Shown piece after piece: positions 23,086 through 25,320 of a DNA stretch of 25,320 nucleotides. This DNA comes from Pseudomonadota bacterium (GTDB lineage: Bacteria; Pseudomonadota; Alphaproteobacteria; Rhizobiales; Rhizobiaceae), in NCBI GenBank assembly GCA_023419535.1, contig JAEZXX010000075.1:1-25320 (forward strand), read 5' to 3'. The notes under the pieces are model-generated. The model was given only the letters and a program-made list of their open reading frames with translations, was not told the origin of the DNA and searched no databases. The stretch's first letter is position 1. Each line of letters starts with the position of its first letter. A program made the translations under genes and the position numbers.

Positions 23086-23736
23086 TCAGAACACGAAGCC
23101 GGCTTCCTTCTGGAAGCCCGGCAGGGGGCGTAGACTGCAGTTGAAGCCGAAGCGGTCCGAGACGATGTCGCCGTCGCGCACGTAGAGCTTGGCCATGCCG
23201 GAATTGCCGTGGCCGACGACGGTGACGAGGCGGCCCCGCTCCGCCAGTTGCTCGACGAGGGCCGGCGGCACCTCGTCGACCGAACCCTCCAGGAGAATCA
23301 CGTCGAAGGGCGCGCCTTTCGGATGCCCCGCCCGGAGCGGACCCTGAACGATCTCGACGCCCTCGACGCCGGCCGTGGCCAGCGCGGTGCGGGCCGTGTC
23401 GACGAGCGCCTCGTTCTCCTCCAGGCCGACCACGGAATCGCCCAGCCGCGCCGCGATGGCGCAGGCGTAGCCCGTGCCGCACCCGACGACGAGGACGCGG
23501 TCGCCCTGCCCGACGCGCGCGAGCTGGACGAGCTTCGCCAGCGGCGAGGCCTCCATCATCGTGCGGCCGGGCGCGAGCGGGATCTCCGCGCCGATATAGG
23601 CGAGCTCGCGCCGCTCGGCCGGCACGAAAAGCTCGCGCGGCACGTTCAGGAAGGCCCGCAGGATCTCGAGATCAGTGACGTCGGTCGTCCGGATCTGGTT
23701 GTCGACCATCTTCACCCGCGCGGCGGCGAAGTCCAT
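23086..23736 (-). CDS. PCMT-family protein upstream of tolC
   Basis: This 216-residue member of the protein-L-isoaspartate methyltransferase family is a paralogue of the gene at 836-1501. A SAM-binding motif is present (VLVVGCGTGYACAIAARLG, about 81-99) and an acidic strand end (VVGLEENE). The usual TISQP active-site loop is replaced by GRTMMEASPLAKL, so classical isoaspartyl repair is doubtful. The N-terminus MDFAAARVKMVDNQIRTTDV is characteristic of this alphaproteobacterial subgroup. The start at 23736 is preferred over an ATG at 23754 because GAGG lies 6-7 nt before it. The stop is 174 nt before tolC. Genome annotations usually call it pcm; its substrate is unknown. Confidence 0.9.
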   Translation of the reverse strand: MDFAAARVKMVDNQIRTTDVTDLEILRAFLNVPRELFVPAERRELAYIGAEIPLAPGRTMMEASPLAKLVQLARVGQGDRVLVVGCGTGYACAIAARLGDSVVGLEENEALVDTARTALATAGVEGVEIVQGPLRAGHPKGAPFDVILLEGSVDEVPPALVEQLAERGRLVTVVGHGNSGMAKLYVRDGDIVSDRFGFNCSLRPLPGFQKEAGFVF

Positions 23737-23930
23737 GGCACCCTCGTCGATCATCGTTGCTCGCGCGGGTCTGATAGAACATCGCGGCGCAAAGCGGAAC
23801 CGACCTCTTCGCGCGGCGCGCTTCCGGAGCGGCGGGGACGGACAGCCGCGGAGCCGGCAGGATCGTTTCCTATGCCGAACGCGTTGGACACCGAGCCGGC
23901 GCGCCCGGCCTCGAACCTCGGAGACCCACG

Positions 23931-24194
23931 ATGAAGGCCGTCCTCGCTTTCGCCTCGGTCCTGGCGCTCACCGGCTGCGTCGCGCAGACGGGCGTCGTCT
24001 ACGGCACCTACGAGATCGCCCCGGACAGGCCGGTCTCGCGCTGCGACAACTACGCGCGGCAGACCTTCTACAACGTCTACAACGACCTCTACGATTCCCG
24101 CGACAGCTTCGGCGCGCGCGGCTTCTCGCGCGCCAACGCCGAGGCCGCCGCCGAGCGCGCCTACCGACGCTGCCTCAGCGGCCGCCTGAATTGA
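23931..24194 (+). CDS. Small lipoprotein of unknown function
   Basis: This is an 87-residue predicted lipoprotein that I cannot assign to a named family. A short signal peptide ends in the lipobox LTGC, with Cys16 as the lipidated residue. The mature part is 72 residues, Tyr/Asn/Arg-rich (FYNVYNDLYDSRDSF), with two further cysteines (C38, C81) that could pair in the periplasm. It has no membrane helix after the signal. A GGAG lies about 8 nt before the ATG. The 194-nt region separating it from the divergent methyltransferase gene shows no clear promoter to my eye. It ends 6 nt from the stop of the convergent TPP enzyme. Codon use is like its neighbours. Confidence 0.8.
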   Translation: MKAVLAFASVLALTGCVAQTGVVYGTYEIAPDRPVSRCDNYARQTFYNVYNDLYDSRDSFGARGFSRANAEAAAERAYRRCLSGRLN

Positions 24195-24200
24195 GGGTCC

Positions 24201-25320
24201 TCAGGCGCCTTCGCGGATCTGCGTCAGCGTCCGGCGAAGGCTGAGGGCTTCGGGGTCGACGCGGACCTCGATCAGCGCCGGCCCGTCGGCGGCGAGCGCC
24301 TCCCGCAGCACGCCTTCCGCGTCCTCCGTCCGCTCGATCGTCCCGCCATGCGCCCCGAACGCCCGCGCATAGGCCGCGAAGTCCGGGTTGGTCAGAGCGG
24401 TCGCGCTCTCGCGGGCCGGGTAGTGCTTCTCCTGGTGCATGCGGATCGTGCCGAGCATGCCGTTGTTCATGACCAGGAACAGGATCTTCAGCCGGTGGCG
24501 CACCGCCGTCGCCAGCTCCTGCCCGGTCATCAGGAAGCAGCCGTCGCCGGCAAAGCACACGACCTGCCGCTCGGGCGCGACGAGGCCCGCGGCCACCGCC
24601 GCCGGCACGCCGTAGCCCATCGCGCCGTTGGTCGGCGCGAGCTGGGTCCGATACTCCCGGTGGACCCAGAACTTGTGGACCCAGGTGGCGTAGTTGCCCG
24701 CACCGTTGCAGACGATGGCGCCCGGAGCGAGCGCCCGTACCGTCCGCACCACCGCGCCGGGATCGACCGCGCCCGGGGGCGTCGGCACGTCGCCGCGGCC
24801 CTGCTCGTAATCGGCGCGCGCCCGCTTCGTCTCCTGCGCCCAGGCGCCCGATTCGATTGGCGCGCCCTCCAGCATCGCCTCGAGGAACGCTTCGCTCGAC
24901 GCGTTCATCGCCAGCGTCGGGCGGTAGACGCGCCCGAGTTCCTCGGCGCCCGGGTGGATGTGGACCACCGGCTGGCGGGGCTCGGGAATGTCGAGCAGCG
25001 TGTAGCCCGAGCTCGGCATCTCGCCCATGCGCGCGCCGAGGAGGATGAGGCAGTCGCTCGTGCGAACGCGCTCCGCGAGCTTTGCGGCGATGCCGATCCC
25101 GACGTCTCCCACATAGGACGGGTGCTCGTTGTCGAGATAGTCGAGGCAGCGGAACTCGAGCCCGACGGGCAGCGCGTCGCGCGCCGCCCACTGACCCAGC
25201 AGCTCGGCGCAGCGCGCGCTCCAACCGCCCCCGCCCGCGACGACGAGCGGACGCTCGGCCACGGCAAGGCGCTCGCGCAGCGCCCTGATGTCGGCGGGGC
25301 GCGGCGCCGGCGGCGAGGCG
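24201..25320 (-). CDS. Acetolactate synthase-like thiamine pyrophosphate enzyme, partial (N-terminus off the window)
   Basis: The C-terminal two-thirds of a TPP-dependent enzyme of the IlvB/POX family is visible; the frame stays open through 25320, so the PYR (Glu-bearing) domain lies outside. The visible part begins at the linker (ADIRALRERLAVAERPLVVAGGGGWS) and the central domain, with LGARMGEMPSSGYTLL and VVHIHPGAEELGRVY. The TPP-binding domain follows, with NGAGNYATWVHKF, TNGAMGYGVPAAVAAGL and the metal/TPP motif AGDGCFLMTGQELATAV through VMNN. The HIHP and HKFWVHREYR segments are unlike classical IlvB, so acetolactate synthesis is not assured; a decarboxylase or carboligase with another 2-keto acid is possible. 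No small regulatory subunit gene (ilvH) is adjacent on the visible side. It is convergent with the small lipoprotein gene. Confidence 0.88.
   Translation of the reverse strand, partial: ASPPAPRPADIRALRERLAVAERPLVVAGGGGWSARCAELLGQWAARDALPVGLEFRCLDYLDNEHPSYVGDVGIGIAAKLAERVRTSDCLILLGARMGEMPSSGYTLLDIPEPRQPVVHIHPGAEELGRVYRPTLAMNASSEAFLEAMLEGAPIESGAWAQETKRARADYEQGRGDVPTPPGAVDPGAVVRTVRALAPGAIVCNGAGNYATWVHKFWVHREYRTQLAPTNGAMGYGVPAAVAAGLVAPERQVVCFAGDGCFLMTGQELATAVRHRLKILFLVMNNGMLGTIRMHQEKHYPARESATALTNPDFAAYARAFGAHGGTIERTEDAEGVLREALAADGPALIEVRVDPEALSLRRTLTQIREGA

Overview
The window looks like chromosomal core DNA from a very GC-rich alphaproteobacterium of the order Hyphomicrobiales (Rhizobiales). The evidence is the gene order tatABC-serS-surE-pcm-nlpD, the divergent dgt/erpA pair, an ExoR-type Sel1 protein, and a pcm-tolC-popZ-valS run, all of which are familiar from rhizobia and relatives. 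The exact family (for example an Aurantimonadaceae-like genus) cannot be fixed by reading alone. I see no tRNA, rRNA, CRISPR array, insertion sequence, integrase or phage gene, and no stretch whose base use suggests recent transfer.

Layout. Positions 1-9986 are all on the minus strand. In transcription order they are argS, a SPOR-domain membrane protein, nagZ, tatA, tatB, tatC, serS, surE, a PCMT-family methyltransferase, and the N-terminal part of an NlpD-like LysM lipoprotein cut by the window edge. Several of these are tightly coupled (serS/surE TGATG, surE/pcm 8-nt overlap, tatB/tatC GTGA). dgt (10056-11252, minus) lies directly upstream of argS. From the dgt/erpA divergent region a short plus-strand run follows: erpA, an unrecognised 160-residue protein, and xthA. 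It converges on an exoR-like gene that is transcribed with ilvD on the minus strand. Next come a FadL-type outer membrane protein, valS, popZ, tolC and a second PCMT-family protein, all minus. The right edge holds a small plus-strand lipoprotein gene facing the C-terminal part of an acetolactate-synthase-like TPP enzyme.

Functional themes are envelope biology (Tat export, NagZ muropeptide recycling, SPOR and LysM septal or cell-wall proteins, TolC, FadL, ExoR, PopZ at the pole), translation (three aminoacyl-tRNA synthetases), nucleotide and DNA maintenance (Dgt, SurE, XthA), Fe-S delivery (ErpA) and branched-chain amino acid synthesis (the Fe-S enzyme IlvD).

I did not find a convincing new multi-gene system. 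The most unusual signals are non-coding. A cluster of perfect palindromes fills the tolC leader, one of them burying its ribosome binding site. A nested inverted repeat surrounds the valS promoter, and 9-nt-loop inverted repeats precede fadL and ilvD. In the coding part, both PCMT paralogues lack the usual isoaspartyl-methyltransferase active-site loop, and scpA/scpB are absent from the nagZ-tatA junction where rhizobia normally carry them.
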